Positions 28,196 to 37,816 of a stretch of 64,000 nucleotides of DNA are shown here, piece by piece (position 1 is the first letter of the stretch; each line of letters begins with the position of its first letter). The DNA is taken from assembly GCF_002251855.1 (NCBI RefSeq), contig NZ_NOXW01000021.1, positions 62,001-126,000 of the forward strand. The letters run 5' to 3'. The notes beneath the pieces were generated by a model. The model worked only from the letters and a program-made list of their open reading frames with translations, was not told the origin of the DNA and did not search any database. This DNA comes from Rhodoferax sp. TH121 (GTDB taxonomy: Bacteria; Pseudomonadota; Gammaproteobacteria; Burkholderiales; Burkholderiaceae_C). The translations under genes and the position numbers were made by a program.

Positions 28196-29037
28196 ACACC
28201 CCCGAACAATCGCAACTTGGCAAGGCCTCGGCCTATGTGGACCAGTACGACGCCAGCCTGCTGTTTCCCATTCCCCGCGCAGGCAAGCGTGCCGAAATCG
28301 GCATCACCGGCGCGGCGCCGTTTTTTGGTGCCGACATGTGGACGGCCTTCGAGCTGAGCTGGCAGAATCTGCGTGGCAAGCCGCAGGTGGCGCTGGTGCA
28401 CTTCACCTTTCCCTGCGAGTCGCCCAATATCGTGGAGAGCAAGTCTTTCAAGCTCTACCTCAACAGCTTCAACAACACCCGCTTCGCCGATGCCGGCGAG
28501 GTGCTGGCGCGGCTGCGTGCCGATATTTCGGAAGCCGCATGGCGCGGTGCCCCGACGCCCGGCACGGTGGGCGTGACGCTGATTGATGCCGCGCTGTTTG
28601 ACCGCGAACCCGTGCATGAGTTGGATGGTCTGAACCTGGACCGGCTGGACGTGGAGTGCACCCACTACCAACCCGCGCCCGAGTTGCTGACCACGCTGCC
28701 CGACGAAGGCATGGTGGACGAAGTGCTGGTGAGCAATCTGCTCAAAAGCAACTGCCTGGTGACCGGCCAACCCGACTGGGGTAGCGTTCAGATCAGCTAT
28801 TCCGGTCTGCCCATTCAGCAAGAAGGCCTGCTGCGGTACCTGGTGAGTTTTCGCAACCACAACGAGTTCCACGAGCAGTGCGTGGAGCGCATCTTCATGG
28901 ACATCTGGTCCCGCTGCAAACCCACCAAGTTAACCGTTTACGCGCGCTACACGCGCCGCGGCGGGTTGGACATCAACCCCTTCCGCACCAGTCATCCGCG
29001 GGCGCTGCCGGGCAATATACGCACCGCACGACAGTAA
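28192..29037 (+). CDS. queF: NADPH-dependent 7-cyano-7-deazaguanine reductase QueF
   Basis: QueF reduces the nitrile of preQ0 to the aminomethyl group of preQ1 in tRNA queuosine biosynthesis. The 281-residue length is that of the bimodular long (YqcD/E. coli) type. The C-terminal T-fold has the nucleophile C188 in [14 protein letters not shown] with D195. The NADPH-binding and QueF motif [13 protein letters not shown] (82-94) lies in the N-terminal half. It starts inside the stop of the hydrolase gene (ATGA). No other queuosine genes are nearby. Confidence 0.96.
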   Translation: MNTPEQSQLGKASAYVDQYDASLLFPIPRAGKRAEIGITGAAPFFGADMWTAFELSWQNLRGKPQVALVHFTFPCESPNIVESKSFKLYLNSFNNTRFADAGEVLARLRADISEAAWRGAPTPGTVGVTLIDAALFDREPVHELDGLNLDRLDVECTHYQPAPELLTTLPDEGMVDEVLVSNLLKSNCLVTGQPDWGSVQISYSGLPIQQEGLLRYLVSFRNHNEFHEQCVERIFMDIWSRCKPTKLTVYARYTRRGGLDINPFRTSHPRALPGNIRTARQ

Positions 29038-29042
29038 TTGTT

Positions 29043-29090
29043 GCTATTACTTTAGGAGCTAATTGCGCATATTCCACGAGAGCTAGGCCA
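29043..29090 (-). repeat. Dispersed ~48-bp repeat, copy C (contains a stop codon)
   Basis: On the minus strand: GGCCT, CGTGGAATA, GCGCAATTA, core GCTCC-(7)-ATAGC variant. It fills the gap between queF and the convergent GGDEF-EAL gene. The TAG stop of the latter (29083-29085) falls inside the repeat. Confidence 0.65.
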
Positions 29091-31734
29091 CAATTTCCTT
29101 GCGATTTAGCAAGATTTCCAGCTCCCGCACAGGCAGGGGTGTGGCAAACAGGTAACCCTGGAACAGGTGGCAGCCGTGGGCCATCAAGAATTCGTACTGT
29201 TCCTCGGTCTCCACGCCCTCGGCAATTACCTCCAGATCCAGGGTCTCGGCCATGCCCAGAATGGTTTGCACCATCACTGCGTCGGCCGCTTGCTCGCCCA
29301 GGTTGCGGATGAAGGACTGGTCGATCTTGAGCTGGTCTAGTGGCAGCTTGGTCAGGTAGGTCAGTGAGGACTGCCCGGTGCCAAAGTCGTCCATCGAGAA
29401 GCGCAGGCCCAGTGTCTTGAGCTCCCGCATCTTGGCAATGGTGCCTTGCACGTCATCCAGCACCAGGCTCTCGGTCAGCTCCAGTTTCAGCAGTTCGGGA
29501 TTGGCCCCAGTGTCTTGCAGGATGGTGCGCACCAATTCCACGAAACTGTCTTGGCGGAATTGCAGAGCGCTCACATTGACAGCCATCTGAAGCTCGGCGC
29601 GGCCGGGCTCTCGCGCCCACCGGGCCAGTTGTTCGCAGGCGGTGCGCATCACCCATTCGCCCAGCGGCACGATGAGCCCGGTCTCTTCGGCCAGGCCAAT
29701 GAAGACCAGTGGCGATACGATGCCCCGGCTGGGGTGGCACCAGCGCACCAGCGCCTCCACGCCCATGGGCCGATTTTCATCCGAGACTTGCAGCTGGTAG
29801 TACAGCGCAAACTCGCCTTGCGCCAAGGACTGGCGCAGGTCACGCTCCAGTTCCGCCCGTGTCTCGATGGCAGCCAGCATCTGCGGGTCGAAAAAGCAGA
29901 GGGCGTTGCGCCCCGCACTTTTGACCTGGTACATCGCGATGTCGGCCTGCTTGAGCAGCTCAGAGCTGGATTGCAGGGATTCCCCAAACAGGGTGGCGCC
30001 CACGCTGCTGGTGCTGCGGTAAACCACACCGTTGAGTGAAAACGGTTCGTTCAGCGTGGCCAGAATACTGTCGCCCACGATCTTGGCTTGTGATGCTGCC
30101 TCCATGGCGTGGGGGCTCAGGTCCTGCAGCATCACCACAAACTCGTCCCCGCCCAGGCGGGCCACCGTGTCTGCCTCGCGCACGCAGGCACTCACCCGCT
30201 TGGCTACTTGTTGCAGCAGCAGGTCGCCCACGTCATGGCCCAGGGTGTCGTTCAGTGTTTTGAAATGGTCCAGATCCATGAACAGCAAGGCGCCCTTGCG
30301 ACCACTGCGGGCGCTAGCCACCACCGCCTGTTGCAGCCGGTCGCTCAGCAGGCGGCGGTTGGGCAGGCCGGTCAGGGGGTCAAAAAAGGCAAGCTGTTCG
30401 ATCTCGGCGCTGGCGCGTCGGATGTGGGTGACGTCCTGGTAGACGATGACCACGCCACCATCGGGGGTCGTGCGCTCGGTAATCTCGATCACATGCCCGT
30501 TGGGCAGATGGCGTTCGTGGCTGTGTACGCGCTTGTGCAACAGGGCCATGCGGTCTTGCACCCACTGGCGTTGCGCTTGTGCATCGGCCTGGGGCAGGGT
30601 GATGCGCGCAGTGGCCGCCAACATGGTCTCAAACGGAATGCCCACGGCAATGTAGGCGCGTTGCCAGGGGTATATCTCCAAGTAGCGTCGGTTCCAGTTC
30701 AGTACGCAGTGCTGAGCGTCCAACAGCAGGAAGCCGCTTTCCATGGACTCCAGCGCCTGATCCAGGGTGGACTTGGCCTGCGAGATGGAGCGCTGCGCTT
30801 GGGCCATTTGCTGCAGGTAGCGCAATGCCACGGCGCCTGCCGAGAGCAGCATGATGACAAAGACCGCGCTGACGCCGACTACCCGCCAGCTCTCGCGCCG
30901 CCATTCGCCCAATACCGTTTCCATGGGAATGCTGGCGGTGATCAGGATGTCGTGGTACAGCATCTTGCGCTGCACGACCAACGCGTCCACGCCGCTCAGG
31001 CGCGCCGCCATTTGCGTCGCACCTTGCGGATTGCGCTCACCCAACGCTGGTCGCAGCAATGTGCCCGAGAGCGAGTCCATGGCCGGCGCGCTGGCCAGCA
31101 ATTGGCCGTTGCCACGTTCCAGTGTGGCCTCCAGCCCTTCAATGTCCACGCCTTGCACCAGGATGGTGGAGAGCAGGGACACTTGGACCTCGGCTATGGC
31201 CAGCACTTTGGATCCATCAGCCAGTCGAATGGGTCTGGCGAAATAGAGTACCTGTTCCGAGCTGCCGAAATTGACAACCGGCTTGCTGATGGACAAGCCC
31301 GCTACAACCTGCGCCTGCGCCTGTGTCAAAAAGTCTTGTGGGGCCGCCAGCTCCAGTTCGGCACCGCGCGCGTCGGAAGACGCCAACATGCGCCCTGCAT
31401 CATCCAGCAAAGCCACATGTCGCACGAGCAGGTTTTGCCGCAATGCACCCTGGATCAGCCGGCTGGCCAGCGTGCTGTCGATCCATTCGGGTTGCAGGTT
31501 GGCCAGCCCCAGCAAATTGTCCAAGCTGGCCAGCAAAACATCGACCCCCAGCAGATTGCGATTCACAGCGGCTTCGGCGCCTGCCACAAACCGCAGGGCT
31601 TGGCCTTCGCTGTTGGTGACAGCAGTGCGATGGCTGTCGCGCACCACCAGGACGGCTACCAATACGATGGCCAGTACAAACAGCAGAACCGAACCGACAA
31701 CGGCACGGGTCGCTCGGGAGGACACTAGCCGCAT
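29083..31734 (-). CDS. Membrane-bound PAS-GGDEF-EAL c-di-GMP protein
   Basis: The 883-residue sensor has one helix at 11-31, a periplasmic region of about 250 residues (Cache-like length and pattern), a second helix at about 284-306, a PAS domain (about 322-440), GGDEF (445-610) and EAL (625-875). The diguanylate cyclase site is intact (RLGGDEF, 526-532) with an inhibitory RxxD I-site (READ) five residues earlier. The phosphodiesterase site is also intact (EALVRW, NVSA, ELTES, DDFGTG, KIDQSF, EGVET). Start ATG 31734 overlaps the stop of the upstream DctP-like binding-protein gene by one base (TGATG), so translation is coupled. The pair recalls NspS/MbaA of Vibrio, where a periplasmic binding protein controls a GGDEF-EAL sensor. 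Confidence 0.93.
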   Translation of the reverse strand: MRLVSSRATRAVVGSVLLFVLAIVLVAVLVVRDSHRTAVTNSEGQALRFVAGAEAAVNRNLLGVDVLLASLDNLLGLANLQPEWIDSTLASRLIQGALRQNLLVRHVALLDDAGRMLASSDARGAELELAAPQDFLTQAQAQVVAGLSISKPVVNFGSSEQVLYFARPIRLADGSKVLAIAEVQVSLLSTILVQGVDIEGLEATLERGNGQLLASAPAMDSLSGTLLRPALGERNPQGATQMAARLSGVDALVVQRKMLYHDILITASIPMETVLGEWRRESWRVVGVSAVFVIMLLSAGAVALRYLQQMAQAQRSISQAKSTLDQALESMESGFLLLDAQHCVLNWNRRYLEIYPWQRAYIAVGIPFETMLAATARITLPQADAQAQRQWVQDRMALLHKRVHSHERHLPNGHVIEITERTTPDGGVVIVYQDVTHIRRASAEIEQLAFFDPLTGLPNRRLLSDRLQQAVVASARSGRKGALLFMDLDHFKTLNDTLGHDVGDLLLQQVAKRVSACVREADTVARLGGDEFVVMLQDLSPHAMEAASQAKIVGDSILATLNEPFSLNGVVYRSTSSVGATLFGESLQSSSELLKQADIAMYQVKSAGRNALCFFDPQMLAAIETRAELERDLRQSLAQGEFALYYQLQVSDENRPMGVEALVRWCHPSRGIVSPLVFIGLAEETGLIVPLGEWVMRTACEQLARWAREPGRAELQMAVNVSALQFRQDSFVELVRTILQDTGANPELLKLELTESLVLDDVQGTIAKMRELKTLGLRFSMDDFGTGQSSLTYLTKLPLDQLKIDQSFIRNLGEQAADAVMVQTILGMAETLDLEVIAEGVETEEQYEFLMAHGCHLFQGYLFATPLPVRELEILLNRKEIVA

Positions 31735-32813
31735 CACTTGGGCACCGGGGCCACGATGCCGTGGGTCTGCCCGATGGTGTGGTCCCAAAGTTCTTTGCAG
31801 CGCTGATTGCAGCGCTGCAACCAGCGGGGGAGTACCGTGCCAACAAAAATGTCCTTGCGCTTGCGTTCATCCTCAGCGCTGCGTTGCACCTCGCTCATGT
31901 GGCCCTTGCGCGCAGTGGTGCAGCTGGGCAGGCCGCGGTTGCAGGCCAGGCCCTCGGCAGTTTCTCGTTCGCTTTCATTCCAAATAGCAGACTCCAATTT
32001 GGGTATCTCGTGGGACAACAATGCCCGCAGGTCGCCGGGCATGGCCTGCCAAGCAGACGCATTGGCGCCAAACACGGCCAAGCCCCAGGTCAGCGGCATG
32101 GTGTGGATATGGGTGGTGACCTCGTGCAGGCCCAGCAGATTACCCGACATGGTGCCAGTGATGGCGCACTCGGCATTGCCCGAGGCCATATTGGGCAAGA
32201 TTTGGGCAAAGCCCGTCAATACCGGGATGGCACCTACTGCACCCATGAAGTCGGCCTGCGTAGCCGATGAGACGCGCACCCGCCGCCCATGCAGATCGGC
32301 CAGCGAAGCCAGCGGGCGCTTGCAAAACATAACCTGAGCCGGGTACACGTAGACGGCCAGGACTTCCACACCGTGACGCTCACGCAGCGATTTTTCAAGG
32401 TAGGGGCGGAAGGCGGCCAGAGTCTTCTTCAGGGTCGCCATGTCGGGGTTCAGGCCAGCCAGATCTGGGGCCGCGTACTCGGGGTATTGGGCCGAGATAT
32501 TGCTCAGCAAAGCCGTGCCAAAAGGCACGACCCCCAGCTGGATCAGGCGCAACATTTCGGAGCCCGGGACTCCCGCACGGTCAAACGGCGCAATTTCGGC
32601 GGTGTAACGCCCTTGGCTCAAGCGCGGCAGCTCTTTGGTCCAGAACGGCTCTTCATTGCGGGTGTACTGATTCAGGCCGGCCAGGCCACCCACGATGCGC
32701 AATTTTTGTGTCGCGGCCGGGGGCGCGGGGGTCTCTGCCCAGGCGCGCGACAGAAGCCCGGCGCTCAGCAAAAGAGCCAAGGTGCACAAGCTTGCTGCAG
32801 TGTGTGTGTTCAT
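31734..32813 (-). CDS. DctP/TRAP-type periplasmic substrate-binding protein (orphan)
   Basis: The 359-residue exported protein has a signal peptide ending AWA around residue 26. It shows the DctP pattern: GSEMLRLIQLGVVPFGTALLSNIS early, then DLHGRRVRVSSATQADFMGAVGAIPV and ANASAWQAMPGDLRALL. No TRAP permease (DctQ/DctM) is nearby. Instead the gene is coupled by a TGATG overlap to a membrane GGDEF-EAL protein. The C-terminus is unusual, with an added basic region containing several cysteines (LACNRGLPSC...RCNQRC), which could form disulfides in the periplasm. A sensory rather than transport role is inferred. The ligand is unknown, but organic acids are common for this family. Confidence 0.85.
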   Translation of the reverse strand: MNTHTAASLCTLALLLSAGLLSRAWAETPAPPAATQKLRIVGGLAGLNQYTRNEEPFWTKELPRLSQGRYTAEIAPFDRAGVPGSEMLRLIQLGVVPFGTALLSNISAQYPEYAAPDLAGLNPDMATLKKTLAAFRPYLEKSLRERHGVEVLAVYVYPAQVMFCKRPLASLADLHGRRVRVSSATQADFMGAVGAIPVLTGFAQILPNMASGNAECAITGTMSGNLLGLHEVTTHIHTMPLTWGLAVFGANASAWQAMPGDLRALLSHEIPKLESAIWNESERETAEGLACNRGLPSCTTARKGHMSEVQRSAEDERKRKDIFVGTVLPRWLQRCNQRCKELWDHTIGQTHGIVAPVPK

Positions 32814-32878
32814 AACGACCTTTCACGCCCGGGCCGGGACCGGCGTGCTTGCGCTTCTGTGGCGCGGATGCAGCGCGT

Positions 32879-35494
32879 TTATCTTCCTGGCGCCAAGTCT
32901 AGCGGGTCTGGCAGTGCGCGCGCCGCCAAGTCTTGCGCAGATTCCGGGCGGCCCAAAAAATAGCCCTGAAAGGCGTCGCAACCCATCCCGGCCAGAGCGT
33001 CCCGCTGAGCAGCAGACTCCACGCCCTCGGCAATGACTTGCAGGCCCAGGCTGTGGCCCAGGGCGACCACGGTGCGGGCAATCACCGCGTCGCTGGGGTC
33101 GGTCAGCACGTCGCGCACAAATGACTGGTCGATCTTGAGCTGCGACAAGGGCAGGCGTTTGAGGTAGGACAGCGAGGAGTAGCCGGTGCCAAAGTCGTCC
33201 AATGAAAATCCAACGCCCAGTGCCTGAATGGACACCATCTTGTGGATGAGGTCCTCCATGTCATTAACCAGCATGCTCTCGGTGATTTCGAGCTTGAGTT
33301 GTGCTGCCGGTGCGCCGGATTGGCGCAAAGCCTGGCCGACGTTGTCGATGAAATCTGCTTGTGCCAGCTGTGACGCACTCACATTCACCGCCAATGTCCA
33401 GTGGGCCGTAGCGGGCTGCTGGCTCCAGGCGTGCAGCTGGACGCAGGCTGTTTCCAGGACCCACTGGCCCAGCGGCAAAATCATGCCGGTTTCCTCCGCC
33501 AGACCAATGAACTGTCCTGGCGCCACCAAGCCGCGGGTGGGATGCTGCCAGCGTACCAGGGCTTCTGCCCCCAAGCTGTGGCCCTGTTGGTCGACCTGCA
33601 CTTGGTAATGCAGCACAAACTCATGCCGCTGTAGGCCCCGCCGGATTTCCTTGGCCAATTCGGCGTGGGTGGCCACGGCGGCTTGCATGACGGGATCAAA
33701 AAAGCGCGCCGTGTTGCGCCCCGCGGCCTTGGCCTGGTACATGGCCACGTCGGCCTTCTTCAGCAATTCGTCCATGCCTTCCACGTCTTGCATAAAAACC
33801 ACTATGCCAATGCTGGGGGTGCTGCTGTAGCTGTGCTGGCGCAAGTTGTAGGGTTGCGAGAGCGTATCCAGGATCTTGTGCGCCACCGCTTCGGCCTGGG
33901 TTGCGGCTTCGCTGGCCAAGGGTGGCAAACCCTCCAGCAGCACCACAAACTCATCACCGCCGAGACGGGCTACGCTGTCGCTCTCGCGCACGCAACTGCG
34001 CAGACGCGCGGCCACCTGCTGCAGCAGCTCGTCACCCACATCGTGGCCCAGCGTGTCATTGAGCAGCTTGAAGTGGTCCAAGTCCAAGAACATCAGGGCT
34101 CCATGCTGCTGTAGCCGCGCAGCACTGGTCATGGCGTGGCGTACCCGATCCAGCAGCAGCCGGCGGTTGGGCAGACCTGTCAGGGGGTCATAAAAGGCCA
34201 GGCGCCGGATTTCCTCTTCGTCCTGGCGTTGTTGGGTGATGTCGCGCAGCAACACCACATAACTCTGTTGCGATGCATTCGGTATTTTCGAGAACGACAG
34301 GCTGACCGGAAAACTGGGGCCACCGGGGCGGCGGGCCCGCGCCTCCAATGTTTTTCCGCCAGCCTCTTGTGCGTCTATCTCGGCCAGCAGTGTCGGAATG
34401 TCAGTGGCACTGGCCAGCCAATCGGACAAGTGGCCATGCGGTGTCGACAGGGCAGACAGGCCCAGCATGGCAGCCGCGGCATTGTTGTGCGTCAGGATCT
34501 GACCTTGCGGGTCTATCGTCAGCAGGCCGTCCACCATGCTGTCCAGAATGGCTTGGCGGTAGCGCCCACCGTCTTCCAGGGCTCGCCGATGGGCTTCCAG
34601 TTTCTGTGCATGACGGTCGCGCTCGATAGCCAGTCCCAGCAGGTACGCACTGCGTTGAATGGCCCCCAGTTCAGCCTCCGACGGCGAACGCACGTGACGG
34701 TAGTAATTCCCAAACGTGCCCAGCGTTTGGCCTTGCGAGGACCGGATGGGAATGGACCAGCAGGCCCTGAGCCCGTATCCCAGTGCCAGGTCGCGGTAGT
34801 GCTCCCACAGGGGATTGTTGGCTATGTCGGCTACCAGCACGTCCCGGCCGGTGTATGCGGCCGTGCCACAGGAGCCGACATTCGGGCCGATGGCGGCACC
34901 GTCCAGAGCCGCGCAGTACGCAGCCGGCAAGCTGGGCGCAGCGCCATGGCGCAGGTGCAGCCCATCATCATCCAGCAGGAGCACGGAGCACTGAACGTCT
35001 GGGAAAGTCGCCTCAAAGTCCCGGATGAAGCTGTGCATGATGTCGCTCAGCTTAGCCTGGCTGGCCAGCATTTCCAGCAGCTTGCGTTCGGAGCGGGCTT
35101 GCTGCTCCAGGTGCCTTTGCTCCGTGATGTCCTGGGTCGTCCCCACGAGGTATTGCGGTGCGCCCGTTGCATCGAAAATCGGGGCCAGCGTGGTGTGCAT
35201 GCGGCGGTGCACGGCGTCGGCCCGCCACACCAGGTCCTCGTTGCTGATGGCGTGGCCTTGGGTGAAGGCGGTACGGTCTTGCGCAGCGAAATGCGCCATC
35301 TGTGCAGGGGTAAAGAACGCTGCTTCGGCGTGGGGTGCCAAGGGCGTATCGCCCAAAGCCAATGTGTTTCGCCATGCCTGGTTCAAAAACAGCACTTCTC
35401 CCTGTGCGTTCTTCACAAACAAGGGCACCGGAACAGCGTCCAGCAGGCGCTGCAGATCAGCGGGCGGCAGAACGCGAAGGGGAGAACCCGCCAT
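32879..35494 (-). CDS. Cytosolic PAS-GAF-PAS-GGDEF-EAL protein
   Basis: This 871-residue protein has no membrane helix. Domains: PAS (12-128), GAF (135-292), PAS (310-422), GGDEF (430-595; GGDEF at 512-516, I-site RESD five residues before) and EAL (about 610-860; EALVRW, NVSA, EITES, DDFGTG, KIDQSF, EGVES). Both catalytic domains look active. It follows the aer-like gene by about 30 bases on the same strand and is probably co-transcribed. A 9-bp hairpin (35495-35519) directly abuts ATG 35494 where a Shine-Dalgarno would be. GTG and TTG codons lie just upstream in frame, so the exact start is uncertain. Confidence 0.92.
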   Translation of the reverse strand: MAGSPLRVLPPADLQRLLDAVPVPLFVKNAQGEVLFLNQAWRNTLALGDTPLAPHAEAAFFTPAQMAHFAAQDRTAFTQGHAISNEDLVWRADAVHRRMHTTLAPIFDATGAPQYLVGTTQDITEQRHLEQQARSERKLLEMLASQAKLSDIMHSFIRDFEATFPDVQCSVLLLDDDGLHLRHGAAPSLPAAYCAALDGAAIGPNVGSCGTAAYTGRDVLVADIANNPLWEHYRDLALGYGLRACWSIPIRSSQGQTLGTFGNYYRHVRSPSEAELGAIQRSAYLLGLAIERDRHAQKLEAHRRALEDGGRYRQAILDSMVDGLLTIDPQGQILTHNNAAAAMLGLSALSTPHGHLSDWLASATDIPTLLAEIDAQEAGGKTLEARARRPGGPSFPVSLSFSKIPNASQQSYVVLLRDITQQRQDEEEIRRLAFYDPLTGLPNRRLLLDRVRHAMTSAARLQQHGALMFLDLDHFKLLNDTLGHDVGDELLQQVAARLRSCVRESDSVARLGGDEFVVLLEGLPPLASEAATQAEAVAHKILDTLSQPYNLRQHSYSSTPSIGIVVFMQDVEGMDELLKKADVAMYQAKAAGRNTARFFDPVMQAAVATHAELAKEIRRGLQRHEFVLHYQVQVDQQGHSLGAEALVRWQHPTRGLVAPGQFIGLAEETGMILPLGQWVLETACVQLHAWSQQPATAHWTLAVNVSASQLAQADFIDNVGQALRQSGAPAAQLKLEITESMLVNDMEDLIHKMVSIQALGVGFSLDDFGTGYSSLSYLKRLPLSQLKIDQSFVRDVLTDPSDAVIARTVVALGHSLGLQVIAEGVESAAQRDALAGMGCDAFQGYFLGRPESAQDLAARALPDPLDLAPGR

Positions 35495-35519
35495 GGTCAA
35501 CACAGGTGCGGTGTTGACC
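35495..35519 (-). promoter_or_regulatory. Perfect 9-bp inverted repeat abutting the GGDEF-EAL start codon
   Basis: GGTCAACAC (35495-35503) and GTGTTGACC (35511-35519) with a 7-bp centre lie immediately before ATG 35494. The dyad could be an operator or an mRNA hairpin that limits initiation. No Shine-Dalgarno is visible. Confidence 0.5.
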
Positions 35520-35525
35520 CAAAGG

Positions 35526-37085
35526 TCAAGGCAGCTTGAACACCTGCACCGAACGCGCCAAGGTGGCGGCACTCGCGTTCAGGCCTGCGGCAGACGCAGC
35601 TGACTCTTCCACCAGCGCAGCGTTTTGCTGCGTCACAGTATCCAGTTGCGTCACCGCCTCATTGACCTGTGCAATGCCAATGGCCTGCTCCTTGGTCGCA
35701 CTTCCAATCAGCTGGATCAGGTCACCCACCTCCTTCACCGATTGGACCACTTCATCAATGGTGCGGCCAGCACCCGTCATCTGGTGATAGCCCGACGAAA
35801 TTTGCTCCGACGACTGCGCAATCAGCTCACGAATCTCTTTGGCTGCCACGGCACTGCGCTGGGCCAGGGCCCGCACTTCAGTGGCCACCACGGCAAAACC
35901 GCGGCCCTGTTCACCCGCGCGGGCCGCCTCGACCGCGGCATTGAGGGCCAGGATGTTGGTTTGGAAGGCGATACCCTCAATCACACCAATGATGTCGCGC
36001 ATCTTTCCGGACGATGCGTCAATCGCCTGCATGGCCTGGCTCACTTGGTGTACCGCATTGCCACCCTGCGTCGCGACCTCGGTGCTTCTGGCACTCTGGC
36101 TGCTGACGCGGGCAGCGGTGTCCGCCGTTTGTTTGACCGTGCTGGACAACTCCTCCATCGAGGCAGCAGTTTCTTCCAGGCTGCTGGCCTGGGCTTCCGT
36201 GCGGGCTGACAAGTCCATGCCGCCCTCCGCAATCTCCGCTGCAGAACGCGTAAAAATGGCAATCTCTCCGCGCACATCGCCCACGACGGCGCGCAAATTG
36301 ATCTGAATCTGTCGCAGCGCACGGATCATGGTGCCCAGCGGCGGCGGATACTGCCCCTCCACCGAGGTGGTGAGGTTGCAGCCGGCCAGGTCGTCGGCAA
36401 AGCTCTCTGCTGCACCAATGGCTGCGGCAAAACGCAACTGAAACCAAGCCAGCACACAGCCTGCCCCAATCAACAGGGAAACCAGCTGTGCAGCCACCGC
36501 CTCCCACCCCTGCATGCCAAAGAACTGCGGCACCATGGCCAATAGCGTCATGCCCAGCAGGGCCAGGCCCAAGCGTGCTGTCAAGGTGATGCGGGTGAGG
36601 GCGCCCAGCCAGCCGCGCGGGCCACGGTAGCGTACTTCGCCTGCGCGAAGGTAAATGGGGCTTTTGCCAGCCTGGCTGTCGGCGCGCATTTGGGCATAGA
36701 GTGCCTCGGCAGCCTGCACGTCCTGGCGGCTGGGCTTGATGCGGACCGACATGTAGCCCTTGGGCTTGCCGTTCTCCAAGATCGGGGTGACGTTGGCTTG
36801 AACCCAGTAGTGGTCACCGTTTTTACGGCGGTTTTTCACCAATGCGGTCCAGGGCTTGCCATGGCCTATGGTTTGCCACATGTCCTTGTAGGCCTCGGGG
36901 GGCATGTCAGGATGGCGCACCAAATTGTGGGGTTGCCCTATGAGCTCGTCGTAAGTAAAGCCGCTGGTTTCCACAAAGGCATGGTTGCAGTGGGTAATGA
37001 TGCCTTTGGTGTCTGTCATGGACACCAACATGTGGTCGGCAGGGTACTCGTACTCCCGTTGGGTCACAGGTAGGTTGGTGCGCAT
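35526..37085 (-). CDS. aer: Aer-like PAS methyl-accepting chemotaxis protein
   Basis: The 519-residue energy/aerotaxis receptor type has an N-terminal PAS domain (about 20-115) with the Aer pattern [32 protein letters not shown] and [12 protein letters not shown], which binds FAD in E. coli Aer. Hydrophobic segments at about 165-220 anchor the protein without a large periplasmic domain. The C-terminal signalling coil contains the conserved tip [18 protein letters not shown] and GRGFAVVA. It would signal to CheA/CheW. No che genes are present here. The purine-rich GGGGGAGAAGAG precedes ATG 37085. The gene is divergent from the DUF1569 gene across a 217-bp gap. Confidence 0.92.
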   Translation of the reverse strand: MRTNLPVTQREYEYPADHMLVSMTDTKGIITHCNHAFVETSGFTYDELIGQPHNLVRHPDMPPEAYKDMWQTIGHGKPWTALVKNRRKNGDHYWVQANVTPILENGKPKGYMSVRIKPSRQDVQAAEALYAQMRADSQAGKSPIYLRAGEVRYRGPRGWLGALTRITLTARLGLALLGMTLLAMVPQFFGMQGWEAVAAQLVSLLIGAGCVLAWFQLRFAAAIGAAESFADDLAGCNLTTSVEGQYPPPLGTMIRALRQIQINLRAVVGDVRGEIAIFTRSAAEIAEGGMDLSARTEAQASSLEETAASMEELSSTVKQTADTAARVSSQSARSTEVATQGGNAVHQVSQAMQAIDASSGKMRDIIGVIEGIAFQTNILALNAAVEAARAGEQGRGFAVVATEVRALAQRSAVAAKEIRELIAQSSEQISSGYHQMTGAGRTIDEVVQSVKEVGDLIQLIGSATKEQAIGIAQVNEAVTQLDTVTQQNAALVEESAASAAGLNASAATLARSVQVFKLP

Positions 37086-37302
37086 CAGCTCTTCTCCCCC
37101 AAAGAATTTTGGAAAACTGTTCTAGATCAACCGCAAAAACATTTAGCAACAAGTAGGGGCTAGAAGTCAACTCGGGTGACATTGGGAGTGTTACTTAATT
37201 GACGGCCGTCAAACTTGTTTCCCGCACAGAAAAACGGGGCCTACCCAGCTTGTTGGTTGTAGATGCTCCCGTGAGGCTCGTAGTACCAGTATGATTTTCA
37301 GC
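37086..37302. promoter_or_regulatory. AT-richer intergenic region with perfect TTGACGG/CCGTCAA palindrome
   Basis: This gap separates divergent aer and DUF1569 genes. It holds a perfect 14-bp palindrome TTGACGGCCGTCAA (37199-37212), a GTCA-(7)-TGAC dyad (37167-37180 region) and CCAAA-(4)-TTTGG near the aer start. These are candidate regulator sites; no family is assigned. Confidence 0.45.
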
Positions 37303-37812
37303 ATGCAACGCCGCTACTTTCTTCTGAGCCCCCTCGCTTTCACCACAGGAGCCGCCATGGCCGATACACCCAAAGTCCAGTCGCTGGACGACGTCATGCA
37401 TTGGCTCGACAAACTGGACCGCGCCAGCCAAGTGCAGAGCAACACGGTCTGGAAGATGTCGGCGGTTCTGGAACACATGGCACAAAGTGTGGACATGAGT
37501 ATGGACGGTTTCCCGGAGCCCAAAAGTGCACTGTTCCAAGCCACGTTGGGCAGTGCAGCGTTTGCTGTTTTTCGACTGCGCGGCAAGATGTCGCATGGCT
37601 TGACCGAACCGATTCCCGGCGCGCCTGTTTTGCCGCAGAGTGACGACTTCAAACCGGGGATTGCGCGCTTGCGCAATGCAGTGCAGCGCTTTCAGGCGTA
37701 TGCGGGGCCACTACGCCCGCACTTCGCTTACGGCGCCCTGAGCCGTGCCGACTTTGCGCTGGCGCACACCTTGCACATCGCCAATCACCAGGACGAAATT
37801 ACTGTGGTGTGA
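37303..37812 (+). CDS. Exported DUF1569/DinB-like protein
   Basis: The 169-residue protein starts MQRRYFLLSPLAFTTGAAMA, a twin-arginine-like signal. The mature part matches DUF1569: VQSNTVWKMSAVLEHMAQSVDMSMDGFPE, LRGKMSHGLTEPIPGAP and a terminal LHIANHQDEI with histidines in the DinB-like metal-ligand positions. Function is not established for the family. An alternative ATG at 37291 adds four residues; neither start has a convincing Shine-Dalgarno. It is convergent with the REC-HPt gene (stops 4 bases apart). Confidence 0.72.
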   Translation: MQRRYFLLSPLAFTTGAAMADTPKVQSLDDVMHWLDKLDRASQVQSNTVWKMSAVLEHMAQSVDMSMDGFPEPKSALFQATLGSAAFAVFRLRGKMSHGLTEPIPGAPVLPQSDDFKPGIARLRNAVQRFQAYAGPLRPHFAYGALSRADFALAHTLHIANHQDEITVV

Positions 37813-37816
37813 AGCC

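Noticed and set aside
30109..31728. 539-residue frame antisense to the GGDEF-EAL gene
   Set aside because: Gln/His-rich translation without domains; the opposite strand encodes all expected catalytic motifs.
34136..35539. 467-residue frame antisense to the PAS-GAF-GGDEF-EAL gene
   Set aside because: Shadow frame with no family features.
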